DNA of 64,000 nt from CAZOOK01 sp964581385 (GTDB lineage: Bacteria; Pseudomonadota; Gammaproteobacteria; Nevskiales; Nevskiaceae). Position 1 is the first letter of the stretch. Each line of letters opens with the position of its first letter. The notes beneath the pieces are model-generated. The model saw only the letters and a list, made by a program, of their open reading frames with translations, ran no database searches and was not told the origin of the DNA. Shown here one piece after another: positions 38,861 through 47,623 of the stretch. The translations under genes and the position numbers were made by a program. The stretch spans positions 103,740 to 167,739 of the forward strand of contig CAZOOK010000008.1 of the NCBI GenBank assembly GCA_964581385.1, written 5' to 3'.

Positions 38861-39757
38861 TTAATTCTTCCTGCCGACGATGGTGACAGCTACCATATCT
38901 CCTCTGTCCACTGTGAGTCCCGACGCTTCGCAGTCATAACTGTTTCCGCTATCGACCTTCACGGTCACCAGCTGCGATGTAGTCGTGTTAGCGCATCTCA
39001 CTACGAAAGGAGAGGCAGCCCAGCCAGCCGTGCCCGCCACGGGGCTCGATGACTTGCTGGTTTCCGCGTATAACTTCTGTACCTCTGCTGCAGAAAGAAC
39101 GCGGTTGTAGATCCGGAGCTGGGTCAGGCTGCCCGACATATATCCGTCCCATCCAAAGCTGCCTTGGGGGAATTCCTGAGTACCGAGAACGAAGTCGTGG
39201 TAGCCCACATTGGAGACCGGCTCCGGGGAGGAACCGACTTCGCTTCCATCAAGGTATACAACGGAGCCCTGAGGCGAGAGTGTCCAAGTAATATAGTGCC
39301 ACGACCCGACCAGGTTGGGGACAACGGTGATCGTGTCAAAGAGATTGGCGCCGTTCTTGTCGTCGCGAATGAAGATACCGTTTGCGGATGGAATGGAAAC
39401 AACGACATCGTTGCCTGCAGCCCCGTCGTCATCCCCGAATACTGCGGCCCCACTCGCCGCCTCAGTGTATGTCCAGAAAGAGACGCTCATCGAGCTCATG
39501 TCGGGCAGCACCGGACCAAAATAGATGTAACTGCTGAATCCATTGAAGCTGTACGCATGGTTTGGATTCCCCACGTTATCCGGAACCAACGTCGCGCTGT
39601 AAACGGTGCCGTTGTAGCCGTGACCGCTGGCATCGTTCGCATTACCATCAAACGGGTAGTACGCTACCAGCCCATCTGACAAGGAAGCGTGCGCCTGACT
39701 GGCCAACAAAACTTCCGATGCAACCATTGCGGCGATGCCGATGCACTTCAACTTCAT
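38861..39757 (-). CDS. Secreted LamG/concanavalin-A-like domain protein
   Basis: This 298-residue protein has a signal peptide (MVASEVLLASQAHAS) followed by a LamG-type jelly-roll domain. Typical motifs are LVAYYPFDGNANDASGHGYN, MSVSFWTY, GSWHYITWTLSPQG and LRIYNRVLSAAEVQKLY. A C-terminal 60-residue tail with two Cys (FVVRCANTTTSQL, SYDCEASGL) is separate from the lectin-like fold. LamG domains bind glycans or proteins on surfaces. It is monocistronic by spacing. Confidence 0.9.
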   Translation of the reverse strand: MKLKCIGIAAMVASEVLLASQAHASLSDGLVAYYPFDGNANDASGHGYNGTVYSATLVPDNVGNPNHAYSFNGFSSYIYFGPVLPDMSSMSVSFWTYTEAASGAAVFGDDDGAAGNDVVVSIPSANGIFIRDDKNGANLFDTITVVPNLVGSWHYITWTLSPQGSVVYLDGSEVGSSPEPVSNVGYHDFVLGTQEFPQGSFGWDGYMSGSLTQLRIYNRVLSAAEVQKLYAETSKSSSPVAGTAGWAASPFVVRCANTTTSQLVTVKVDSGNSYDCEASGLTVDRGDMVAVTIVGRKN

Positions 39758-40131
39758 GACAAAACCCTCTCCTTTTACTCAACAAGAGCCGTGATCAAGG
39801 TAATCGACCTGCAAATTAAATGAAGACAAGAAAGCAACTATAGCGGGCGTAGGGTGCGCGCCGTATACCAATTCAATTTCCTAAACAACGTAGGTGCACA
39901 ATGCACACCTACTCAAGGGATACGCCCGATACCGGTCATTCGTGAACGGCGGCTTCGGGCTGACGGGATCGATTCGAGCTGAAGTGCCAGACCAAGCCGG
40001 TCGAAGACAGAAACTCATTGTCAGAAAAATGGACATTCATCCCATTTGTCAGGCGCTCTAAGCAACTTTTGCATAACGCTTTGCAGCTCCGCGCATGTCA
40101 ATGCAATGAACCCAACACGGCGGTGCCGACG
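39758..40131. other. 374-base gap without a supported gene
   Basis: This AT-richer stretch contains the LamG gene promoter and an imperfect hairpin at 39890-39912 (GTAGGTG...CACCTAC). The hairpin is 220 bases beyond the stop of the next gene and has no T-run. No coding frame is convincing. Confidence 0.5.
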
Positions 40132-41544
40132 TCACAGCTTCTTCAGCACAAAGACGCGGTGGAAAATAACTTCATTGGAGCTGGGACGAGTATCAGTGGC
40201 CGGATCGACGTAATAGCGAGTGGTGGTATCGATCGGTGTCCCGAACGGGATGCCGACAGGACTGGTCGCGGTCGGCTGCGGAATGGTGAAGCACACCGGC
40301 TCATTACTGCAGTCATAGCTGACGGTGAATGCATACAAATCGCTATAGGTGCTATAACGCGGATCGCTAGGACCGCTGACGCCACCCATGATCAGCGCAG
40401 TACCTTGCAGCTGCACGTTGTTGATACCCATCACTCCAACGTGATAGAGATCGTTGGTAACGGAATGGCTGACATAGGTTGCCTTGCCGGTGTCAACGTG
40501 ATTGACGCCCACCACCAGAATCTTGTCCTGCAGCGATGACGGCACCAGTCCCGTCACTTCATGGGTATAGAGCGCGTCGGAATTGTCGACGTTGCACAGA
40601 ATTCCAACCTGGATGCAATGGTAGTTGTTGGTCTGTGTCAGCAACTGCGTGGTTTCGGTGATCGAATACGAGTTGCCATAGCTCGCCAGTAACTGCTGCA
40701 CGAGCTGGTCACGCGCAGTCTGGAGACTGCTGCTTTCGTTGACGCCATCGCCGGGTACGCGACTGACCGGGGTCGGCAGCACCACCGAACTGTGCCGCCC
40801 TGTCGGCGTCAGTTGCAGAAACGCGATCGGGATGCGGTTGATGTAATCCTTCATCTGCGCCGTATCGTTTGGATACGCCAGCCGGATCAGCATCGTGTAG
40901 GTATCTGCCAACAAGCCGGTTCCCATATGCAAGGGCACGGCATTGAGCGGCATCGCCAACAGATTGATCGCTGAAGATGGAAAACCCAGGGCGACGAGCT
41001 GCTTGACGATCTGGTTATAGGTCGTGCGGTCGGCAGTCATCACCACCACCGACAGCTGCGTGAACACGTTCTGACCAGCGACGCCGGACCCGGCGGTCTT
41101 GATCGTGTCCATGTTGATGCTGTCGGTCAGGCTTTCAAACACCTGCACCGTCCCAGACTGCCCGGGCCGGCCCGGAAGGCTGGAGTAATAGCGCGTGTAC
41201 AAATACGGCGTGATGCCGAAGTAAGTCATCGGCGGCGGCGTTTCCATGATCATGACCAGCGCATCGCTACTGGTCATGCGCGTGCCGAGGCCGAGGTTGC
41301 TGCCGACGAACGGATAACCGTATGGCCCATCGGGATTGGAGAAGAAGCACACCACGCCGGGCGTGAAGCAATTAGCGGGATCGAGAAAATTCCATTGATA
41401 GGCGGTGACACCGTATTGACTGGAAATGCCGGACGTAAACGCCTGCGTCAGCGCGCTCAGGTTCGACACGTTCCACGCCGCCAGCGCGGTACTCGAAGCC
41501 AGGGAAAGCAGGCCGCAAACGAAGGACAGCAGCAATTTCTTCAT
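40132..41544 (-). CDS. Secreted protein of unknown function
   Basis: This 470-residue protein has a clear signal peptide (LLLSFVCGLLSLASSTALAA). The mature part has several Cys pairs (PANCFTPGVVCFF, YDCSNEPVCF) that suggest periplasmic disulfides. Motifs such as ALVMIMETPPPMTYFGITPY, LVVGVNHVDTGKATYVSHSV and VIFHRVFVLKKL do not point me to a known family. It is oriented like the next secreted gene upstream, 121 bases away, and the two share a taste for DPxTTxxRYY-like segments. They may be cotranscribed, but no shared domain is certain. Confidence 0.75.
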   Translation of the reverse strand: MKKLLLSFVCGLLSLASSTALAAWNVSNLSALTQAFTSGISSQYGVTAYQWNFLDPANCFTPGVVCFFSNPDGPYGYPFVGSNLGLGTRMTSSDALVMIMETPPPMTYFGITPYLYTRYYSSLPGRPGQSGTVQVFESLTDSINMDTIKTAGSGVAGQNVFTQLSVVVMTADRTTYNQIVKQLVALGFPSSAINLLAMPLNAVPLHMGTGLLADTYTMLIRLAYPNDTAQMKDYINRIPIAFLQLTPTGRHSSVVLPTPVSRVPGDGVNESSSLQTARDQLVQQLLASYGNSYSITETTQLLTQTNNYHCIQVGILCNVDNSDALYTHEVTGLVPSSLQDKILVVGVNHVDTGKATYVSHSVTNDLYHVGVMGINNVQLQGTALIMGGVSGPSDPRYSTYSDLYAFTVSYDCSNEPVCFTIPQPTATSPVGIPFGTPIDTTTRYYVDPATDTRPSSNEVIFHRVFVLKKL

Positions 41545-41665
41545 GACGCACTCAATCCAAACTTAAACGGAAACCGGCAGACGACTCGCGCCGTCTGCAC
41601 GGTTAACTTGACTCAGGCAGGTCAACCCGCCAGCCCCCCGAAATTCACCATCCGTAGGCTCGGGC

Positions 41666-43006
41666 TCACTTCCCCACGCATGCGGCGCCGTAGGAATTGA
41701 AGTCCGCCGTGCTGCAATAGCCGCCAACCGGCCAGTAGTCGCCCATCGCCGCAGCCTGCTGGTCGATCGGCAGTTGCATGACAGCTTGGTAGGACTGCGT
41801 GAAGGTCGCAGCCGCGTCGGTCTGGCGGATGATCAGCGCGTTGTAGTAATGAACGGGTGTGTTGATGCCCCATGCCCTCTGCGTGCGGTCGTAAACCACG
41901 TCGGTCGGCAGATCCAGTGCTCCCCAGGGAATCCAGGTGGCGCTGAACGCCTGCATCGCGGCAGCATTAGGCTTCGAGCCCGGATCGCTGACAACGAAGG
42001 TGACAAAGCCGTTGGGACCGATCACCGACTGATCGTCCGGTATGCAGCGATTGGCGTTGGTTGTGTACGGATCGTCGGTGCAGAAGGACCAGAAATGCAC
42101 CTGACGGTCGAGATAGACGGGCTCGCCGGCGCGCGTATTAGGAAAGGTGGGAGAGCGGTAGCGAACGACGTAGAGATTGTTCTTGGTGTTGGGCGCCAGA
42201 AATTCGCGGCTCAGAACCGTGCCCATGTAGCCATCAGCCCCGTTCGGAAAGTAGATACCGCCGCCATAGGGACTGGTGAGCGTCCAGACCGCCGGATAGG
42301 TCACCGGGAGCGCCTGTTTGGCAGTCGGCGCCGAACCGATGAAATCGGAACTGGCGAGGCGTCCCCACGGCGTGGACAAGGGATCGGGCAGGAACGGCCT
42401 GACGGCGCAGTTGCTCAATACCTTGCCTTTGACCGTAATCAGCGGCAGCACCGGAGTGGTGGCCCCGGCCGCGGGATCGTTGGGATCGGTCGAGTGGTAG
42501 ATCCGGTAAGCCACGGTCACCGACGTATTGGTGCCGGTATAGATTGTGTTCTGCGCCGGCTGGGCCGGCTTGGGCCCGAAGACGACATAGGCTGTGTAAA
42601 ACCCGTTGGCCGTACCCGAGACATAGGGATTGTTCTGCCCGGGGTTCGGAACGATATTGACGTCGGCGATATGGTCGATGAGAACGCCGCCCGCGTTGCC
42701 GCCGCCGGTATAGACCTCCAGCGAGGTGAAGCGGGCAAACGGGAACTGTCCGTGAATCGTTACCTTTTGGCCCATGGTTCCGAGCAACGGCGTGCCCCAA
42801 TAGGTCGTGGAGCTGGCTTCGGGATAGTTGATGTTCCTGATTCCCGTGGTGTCGGATTCCGGCCCCCCTTGCGAGGTCCATCCAGTGCATCGCGCCGATG
42901 CACTGGATTCACCCACCGGCGATTGGGCATGGCTCACTCCCGCCACCGCAAGCGCGGCGACAGTGGTGCCGATCAATCGGAAAAATGTGTAGCTGTAGCT
43001 TGACAT
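41666..43006 (-). CDS. Secreted protein of unknown function, Cys-rich C-terminus
   Basis: This 446-residue protein starts at the ATG at 43006. The 31 codons upstream in frame are not signal-like, whereas MSSYSYTFFRLIGTTVAALA followed by VAGVSHAQS forms a good signal peptide. The mature protein is rich in Gly, Pro and Asn (WSFCTDDPYTTNANRCIPDD, FVTFVVSDPGSKPN). It ends with YCSTADFNSYGAACVGK. That ending recurs in a short remnant at 43109-43216. I do not recognise the family. The lone layout and the similar genes nearby suggest a set of exported proteins. Confidence 0.75.
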   Translation of the reverse strand: MSSYSYTFFRLIGTTVAALAVAGVSHAQSPVGESSASARCTGWTSQGGPESDTTGIRNINYPEASSTTYWGTPLLGTMGQKVTIHGQFPFARFTSLEVYTGGGNAGGVLIDHIADVNIVPNPGQNNPYVSGTANGFYTAYVVFGPKPAQPAQNTIYTGTNTSVTVAYRIYHSTDPNDPAAGATTPVLPLITVKGKVLSNCAVRPFLPDPLSTPWGRLASSDFIGSAPTAKQALPVTYPAVWTLTSPYGGGIYFPNGADGYMGTVLSREFLAPNTKNNLYVVRYRSPTFPNTRAGEPVYLDRQVHFWSFCTDDPYTTNANRCIPDDQSVIGPNGFVTFVVSDPGSKPNAAAMQAFSATWIPWGALDLPTDVVYDRTQRAWGINTPVHYYNALIIRQTDAAATFTQSYQAVMQLPIDQQAAAMGDYWPVGGYCSTADFNSYGAACVGK

Positions 43007-43108
43007 TGTTAATACCCTAGATCGTTGTGTGGCGTGTGCGTCGAATGAACCCGCGAAATGAGTGACAAGATGTGCAATCCAATGGACCCGAAGCTTCATA
43101 TTTATTTT

Positions 43109-43336
43109 TTATTTGCTAGCGCAATTCGGGCCATAAGTGGCGGGAAACGTAGCTAAGCGACCGCAATATGGTGGAATTGCGCCTGCGTATTCTTCCCCTT
43201 CGTGAACGAGTTCGCCATTGCACGCGCACCGATGTGGAGCACTTCCAATGACCATCCTCAAGCCAGCCGCACCACCCTCAGTGCGTCTTTCCACGTGAAT
43301 CCCCTGTCGAATGTTGCCGCCGATATATTTATACAC
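43109..43336 (-). pseudogene. Possible remnant of a paralogue of the 41666-43006 gene
   Basis: The frame ends GAIPPYCGRLATFPATYG then PNCASK, which lines up with the last residues of the neighbouring secreted protein (YC...F..YG..C..K). The N-terminal half of the 75-codon frame has no signal peptide and no similarity. A truncated duplicate is the simplest reading. The similarity is short, so confidence is low. Confidence 0.35.
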
Positions 43337-43462
43337 GGGGAATGTTGCAGAATTCCGCCACCGGCGGCGAGTGGCACGAATTCACTATTGACGATTGTTG
43401 CCAATCTCCTGCCCTGGTCACTGCGACTGCGCCTTGGCCGACGCCCTTGCGGACAGCAGGCC

Positions 43463-44917
43463 CTAAGGTTGTGCAACGCCGGTCATGAAAGCGGCACGGA
43501 TCGCCCGTCCACATACCACCGACTGGTAGTAAGGAGAGGCAGTCGGCGTGGTCCCCGCTGTCGTGTCATAACGCGCGACGATGCCGTAGTACGTCTTACT
43601 GGAATCAATCCAGGGATAGAATCCGAATTTGCCGGGGCTGCTGTAGGTGCCATCACCCGTCGCAGGGTCATCTTCAATCCAGTGCGTAATGGCGTAGTGC
43701 CAGCTCTCGCTAGCCGGCAGCGGTGAATACACCGCCAGCGGATGTCCATGGCTGTCCGCGCAGGCGGGATCGTAGGGATTCGTGCAAACGGCGTAAGGAT
43801 CACTGGCAGTCGGTCGAAGCAACGAGCGCATGACCAACGGGTTACTGATCCGCAACAGCCCCTGCAGAAACGCCGCATAATCGCCGGGCGTGGTCTCCAC
43901 GCCGCCGGCCGGGATCGGCGTCACGAAATTCAGACTGATGGCGATGCCTTTGCTGCCCATCGCGGTCATGATTGCGTTGGCAAGGTTGGCATCCTGGTAA
44001 TTGGCGCCGTTCATCACACCGGCAATGCTCGGATCAGCTCCTGCCTCAAAGACTTCGAGATGTCCCGAGTTGTAGCTGAAACGGCCGATATCCGCGCTCG
44101 TGCGTGTGCCGTTAGGCACGGAAGGCGTTGCGCCATTGCGGTTCTGAACACAGTCTCCGACGGTCGCTGTGGCGTTGTACGAACAGTTGTCGGCCATATT
44201 GTCATAGCCGCTGGTGAAGTTCAGAAACGGCACATCGGCGCCCGGAATCTGCCACTGGTTGTTCACAGACTCTGCATGAGCTTCCGCCACGTAGGTGCCG
44301 TAAAGCCATTTGCTCGCCGAGGCGATATAGAGCGGTGTCGTACGCGAGTAGTTGTAAGGCCCCGTACCGGCCGGCTGCACACTGCCAGAGGCACTCAGGC
44401 CGAGGCTGGGATCGGCGATGATCCCGGCAATATTACCGATCTCCCAGTAGAAACCATTATCGCCGCCTGCACTGTTATGGCTGATCGCGCCACAGGATGA
44501 TGCGGGGCTGGGATTTGTGGCGGTGGCCTGAGCCGCGGAGATCTGTTGATCCAATCGGCTTGTCACCTGCAGAGTAACCGATTGCTTCACCGTCCCGCCG
44601 CGACCGGTGCAGCTGAAACTATAGGTATAGCTTCCCCGCAACCAGGGCTTGACCGTGGTCGGGTGTCTGGCGGCGCTGCTGGATGTCGCCTTGTTGCCGT
44701 TCCAGGCGCCGCTGGCGCTGCACTTGGTGGCGTTGGTAGAGGACCAGGTCAGCGTCGCACTACCGCCGAGCTGGATCTGCGCAGGCGTGACAGCGAACGT
44801 CAACGTGGGAGGCGATTTGTCTGTCCACCACGCACCTGCGTATGACGGATAGGTTAGTGGAATGATTGCCACTAACATCAGATACAGTGGCTTTGTTCTT
44901 ACGATCAGATGACGCAC
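43463..44917 (-). CDS. Secreted beta-lactamase-like serine hydrolase with N-terminal Ig-like domain
   Basis: This protein of about 484 residues uses the GTG at 44917 with a GAGG ribosome site. The frame is open to 45196 but carries no signal upstream. After a signal peptide (LYLMLVAIIPLTYPSYAGA) comes an Ig-like domain (VTPAQIQLGGSATLTWSSTN), like the domains in the 45276-46571 protein. The hydrolase part has an SxxK-type motif (LYIASASKWLYGTY), a Tyr-type second motif (GRFSYNSGHLEVF) and a late Gly-rich strand (GKFGFYPWIDSSKTYYGIV). These match class C beta-lactamase/esterase proteins. The substrate is unknown; esterase or peptidase activity is possible. Confidence 0.75.
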   Translation of the reverse strand: MRHLIVRTKPLYLMLVAIIPLTYPSYAGAWWTDKSPPTLTFAVTPAQIQLGGSATLTWSSTNATKCSASGAWNGNKATSSSAARHPTTVKPWLRGSYTYSFSCTGRGGTVKQSVTLQVTSRLDQQISAAQATATNPSPASSCGAISHNSAGGDNGFYWEIGNIAGIIADPSLGLSASGSVQPAGTGPYNYSRTTPLYIASASKWLYGTYVAEAHAESVNNQWQIPGADVPFLNFTSGYDNMADNCSYNATATVGDCVQNRNGATPSVPNGTRTSADIGRFSYNSGHLEVFEAGADPSIAGVMNGANYQDANLANAIMTAMGSKGIAISLNFVTPIPAGGVETTPGDYAAFLQGLLRISNPLVMRSLLRPTASDPYAVCTNPYDPACADSHGHPLAVYSPLPASESWHYAITHWIEDDPATGDGTYSSPGKFGFYPWIDSSKTYYGIVARYDTTAGTTPTASPYYQSVVCGRAIRAAFMTGVAQP

Positions 44918-45275
44918 TCGGCTAGCCTCACGTGGGTTCCGCTCAATCCAGCAGTTCATTCCTGCATTTTTCACTGTCGATGCCGATCGAACATCGTATC
45001 GGAGATGCTGAGAGGCACCATAACCAGAATTGCAATTAACGAGCCTGCAGGCATTCGGATGACACGGTTGGCAGACGGCCTTTGGTCGGCCTGTTACCCG
45101 GTCTCGCGATCTTTTTGCCAAAGAAAAAGGGCGTGTCGGCAGCCTGCCCGCAGATGACGAGCAAACGAGCCATTCAAGGGCATGTCCGGATATCATTATT
45201 TTTTGCGTTTATACCGTTAACTGTTGGTCGCAAGCAGCCAACGGTATTAACAATCGCAACTCCGGAGCCGCCGCC
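44918..45275. other. 358-base region between divergent secreted-protein genes
   Basis: The leftward frame stays open to 45196, but its residues (Cys- and Arg-rich, no hydrophobic signal) look non-coding. The region must contain the promoters of the beta-lactamase-like gene and of the rightward Ig-like gene. A ribosome-site-like GGAG (GGAGCCGCC) lies 8 bases before the ATG at 45276. Confidence 0.45.
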
Positions 45276-46571
45276 ATGATTTTGCCTCGCCATGCATTAC
45301 TCGTCACCATCCTGTTCTGCGGCGCAGCTCAGGCCGAAGACTGCTGGAATGGTCCCGGCGGTATCGGTTCACGTCTGGACTCGACCGCGAACATCGATGC
45401 GCCGCAAGGCGGTTCGGTGACTCTGAACTTCTCGTTCAATGCTGCCTGGGAAAACATGGTGTTTGTGTGCGACGCAGCGACACACCAGCTGCTGACTACC
45501 AAGGGTAATTATTCGCGCGACCGCTCGGACTGGACCTCGCCCAATAACGGCCGAGCCGCAACGTATGTCATTGCCGCGTTCCACAAGAAAATTTCGCCCG
45601 ATGCTGGCGATGCTGGCAGCTACCCATGGCGGCAAAGTGCGATGCACGATCTGACGCCAGATCCCTTAAAACAGCGCCAGCAGCAGCAGTTCGGCTTCAA
45701 TGACGAAGGGGGTCTGCGCTTCGACAATGCGCTGGTGACGGTCAACTACACCGGCGATCGCACTCCGCGCCCGCCCCGGCCGACCGTATCGCTGAGCATT
45801 GCTCCGTCCAGCGTGGTCGCTGGACCGGCCATCACGGAGACGATTCATTGGGTACCGTTGACGGGTTCACACATGGCTGGCGCGGCGGTGAATGGGCAGA
45901 CCGGCGCACAATCTGCAGCGCCCGCACCGCGCCTACAGACACACAGCACGACCGATAGCGTGCGCACTGTGCACACGCTGCCGAACGAATTGGAGCATGA
46001 TCCAAGCGTGCTCAACAACGCTCCCAATCCCATCCATATAGAGGGCGGTGGCGCGATAGAGCATGGCGGCGTGATCGAGCGTGGTGGTGTGGCTGACAGT
46101 CCGGGTCCGGTGCCCAGGGTGAACATCTCATGGTCCTCGACCAACGCTGACAAGTGCAACTGGGGTGGCGAATTGTCCGGCGAGGCACCCCCCAGCGGGC
46201 AAATGGGGATCAACGGCATCAACGGGGAGCTCACCATCGGCGTGCACGAATATCGCCTTACCTGCAACGGCGGCGGCGGTACCAGCGATAGCGCCTTAGC
46301 ACGACTGACTGTGACACCGGCACCGCCGACGGTATCGCTCACGGTCGCCCCGACTACCATCAAGCCCAGCCAGAACGCCACACTGACCTGGGCGACGACC
46401 GGTGCAAACACTTGCCACGCGTCAGGTGAAACCGGTTGGAGCGGCGCCGAGCCACTCGCCGGCACACTCAGCGTGTCGCCAAATATACGCGGTGCCCATG
46501 TCTACAAGCTGAGTTGCGACGGCGACGGCTTTACCTCAACCACGGCCACCGCGACGCTAACCGTTAACTGA
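45276..46571 (+). CDS. Secreted protein with Ig-like beta-sandwich domains
   Basis: This 431-residue protein has a signal peptide (ALLVTILFCGAAQAED). An N-terminal region of about 150 residues ends near FDNALVTVNYTGDRTPR. Two or more Ig-like segments follow: VSLSIAPSSVVAGPAITETI, VNISWSSTNADKCNWGGEL and TLTWATTGANTCHASGETG, each with the Cys pair typical of this bacterial Ig-like repeat. A Gly/Ile/Glu-rich linker (GGGAIEHGGVIERGGV) joins them. It is probably surface-exposed or secreted. It is divergent from the beta-lactamase-like gene, which shares the Ig-like domain. Confidence 0.78.
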   Translation: MILPRHALLVTILFCGAAQAEDCWNGPGGIGSRLDSTANIDAPQGGSVTLNFSFNAAWENMVFVCDAATHQLLTTKGNYSRDRSDWTSPNNGRAATYVIAAFHKKISPDAGDAGSYPWRQSAMHDLTPDPLKQRQQQQFGFNDEGGLRFDNALVTVNYTGDRTPRPPRPTVSLSIAPSSVVAGPAITETIHWVPLTGSHMAGAAVNGQTGAQSAAPAPRLQTHSTTDSVRTVHTLPNELEHDPSVLNNAPNPIHIEGGGAIEHGGVIERGGVADSPGPVPRVNISWSSTNADKCNWGGELSGEAPPSGQMGINGINGELTIGVHEYRLTCNGGGGTSDSALARLTVTPAPPTVSLTVAPTTIKPSQNATLTWATTGANTCHASGETGWSGAEPLAGTLSVSPNIRGAHVYKLSCDGDGFTSTTATATLTVN

Positions 46572-46597
46572 CGCCGCTGCGATGCGGCAACCAACCC

Positions 46598-47476
46598 TCA
46601 CAAGAACTCGCGCAGGGCCGCCAAGAAGGTATCGAGCTGGTCGTGGTGAAGCCAGTGTCCAGCCTTCTCGAACACGAGTGTTCGGCGATTGCGGAACTGC
46701 CCCGTGCGCTGATCAGTTTCGGGATTTGCCGTCCAGCTTTCGGTGCCCCAGCACAGTAGTGTTGGGGTGCTGATCTCACTCCAGAACGCAGTGAGGTCCA
46801 CCGAGAAATCTTCAGGAAGAAACGTACCGACAACAGGATCAAATTTCCAGTCATAGCCATCGGCATGAAGGCGCACGCCATGCACGGCCAGATGACGCGC
46901 CTGCTCCTGCGAAAGATGCGGATTGGCCGCAGCCATGCGTGCAACTGCTTCGTCAACGGTGGCGAAGCGTCGCGGCGCTCGCGCTGCTGTTTCGCGCCGC
47001 TTTTCGATCCACTCGCGAGTGCGCTTCACTGGGCCGAGTTCCGCCCAGCCCGCAAGCACTTTCGCTGAAGGTCCAAGGCCGTCGACAAGCACCAGCTTGC
47101 TTACGCGTTGCGGAAAAATGGCGGCGTAGCGCGCGGAGACGTTGCCGCCGAATGAGTGGGCAACGATGGTGAGCCGCTCATGGCCGAGCGTATCGATTAA
47201 ATCGGCGAGGTCGAGCACGTGATAAGGACTGAGATACGCGCCGTCCGGCGACCATTGGCTATCGCCATGTCCGCGCGAGTCGGGGGCGACAACGTGCCAG
47301 CGGTGCCGCAGCGCGCGCGCCGTCCAGTCCCAGCTGCGCGCATGGTCACGCAGGCCGTGGACGAGCAGGAGCAGAGGCGCGCCTTCATTTCCCCAGTCGA
47401 GATAATGGAGCTTCAGTCCCTGTGAAACATAAGTTCGCGAGACTGGCTCAGGTTCCGCGGCGGCTGGAGTTTTCAT
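46598..47476 (-). CDS. Alpha/beta-fold hydrolase
   Basis: This 292-residue cytoplasmic enzyme has the oxyanion motif LLVHGLRDHARSW, the nucleophile elbow VAHSFGGN and a late His (KAGHWLHHDQ). The length and motifs fit the esterase/haloalkane-dehalogenase-like group of alpha/beta hydrolases. The substrate is unknown. It converges with the Ig-like gene, 26 bases apart. A small GC hairpin (GCCGC...GCGGC, 46573-46588) lies in that gap. Confidence 0.88.
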   Translation of the reverse strand: MKTPAAAEPEPVSRTYVSQGLKLHYLDWGNEGAPLLLLVHGLRDHARSWDWTARALRHRWHVVAPDSRGHGDSQWSPDGAYLSPYHVLDLADLIDTLGHERLTIVAHSFGGNVSARYAAIFPQRVSKLVLVDGLGPSAKVLAGWAELGPVKRTREWIEKRRETAARAPRRFATVDEAVARMAAANPHLSQEQARHLAVHGVRLHADGYDWKFDPVVGTFLPEDFSVDLTAFWSEISTPTLLCWGTESWTANPETDQRTGQFRNRRTLVFEKAGHWLHHDQLDTFLAALREFL

Positions 47477-47623
47477 ACGAAGGCGCGCTCGGCTCCAAGG
47501 GGAGTCGAGCGGAGATAAGCGTCATAAGTCATTTGGTATTCGGTGTCCGGACTATTTCGGGGCCGGTCGGGTTGCAAGCAATAATGGTGAACTGGTTCGG
47601 ACCTGGGCGCCAGTTGCAACGGT

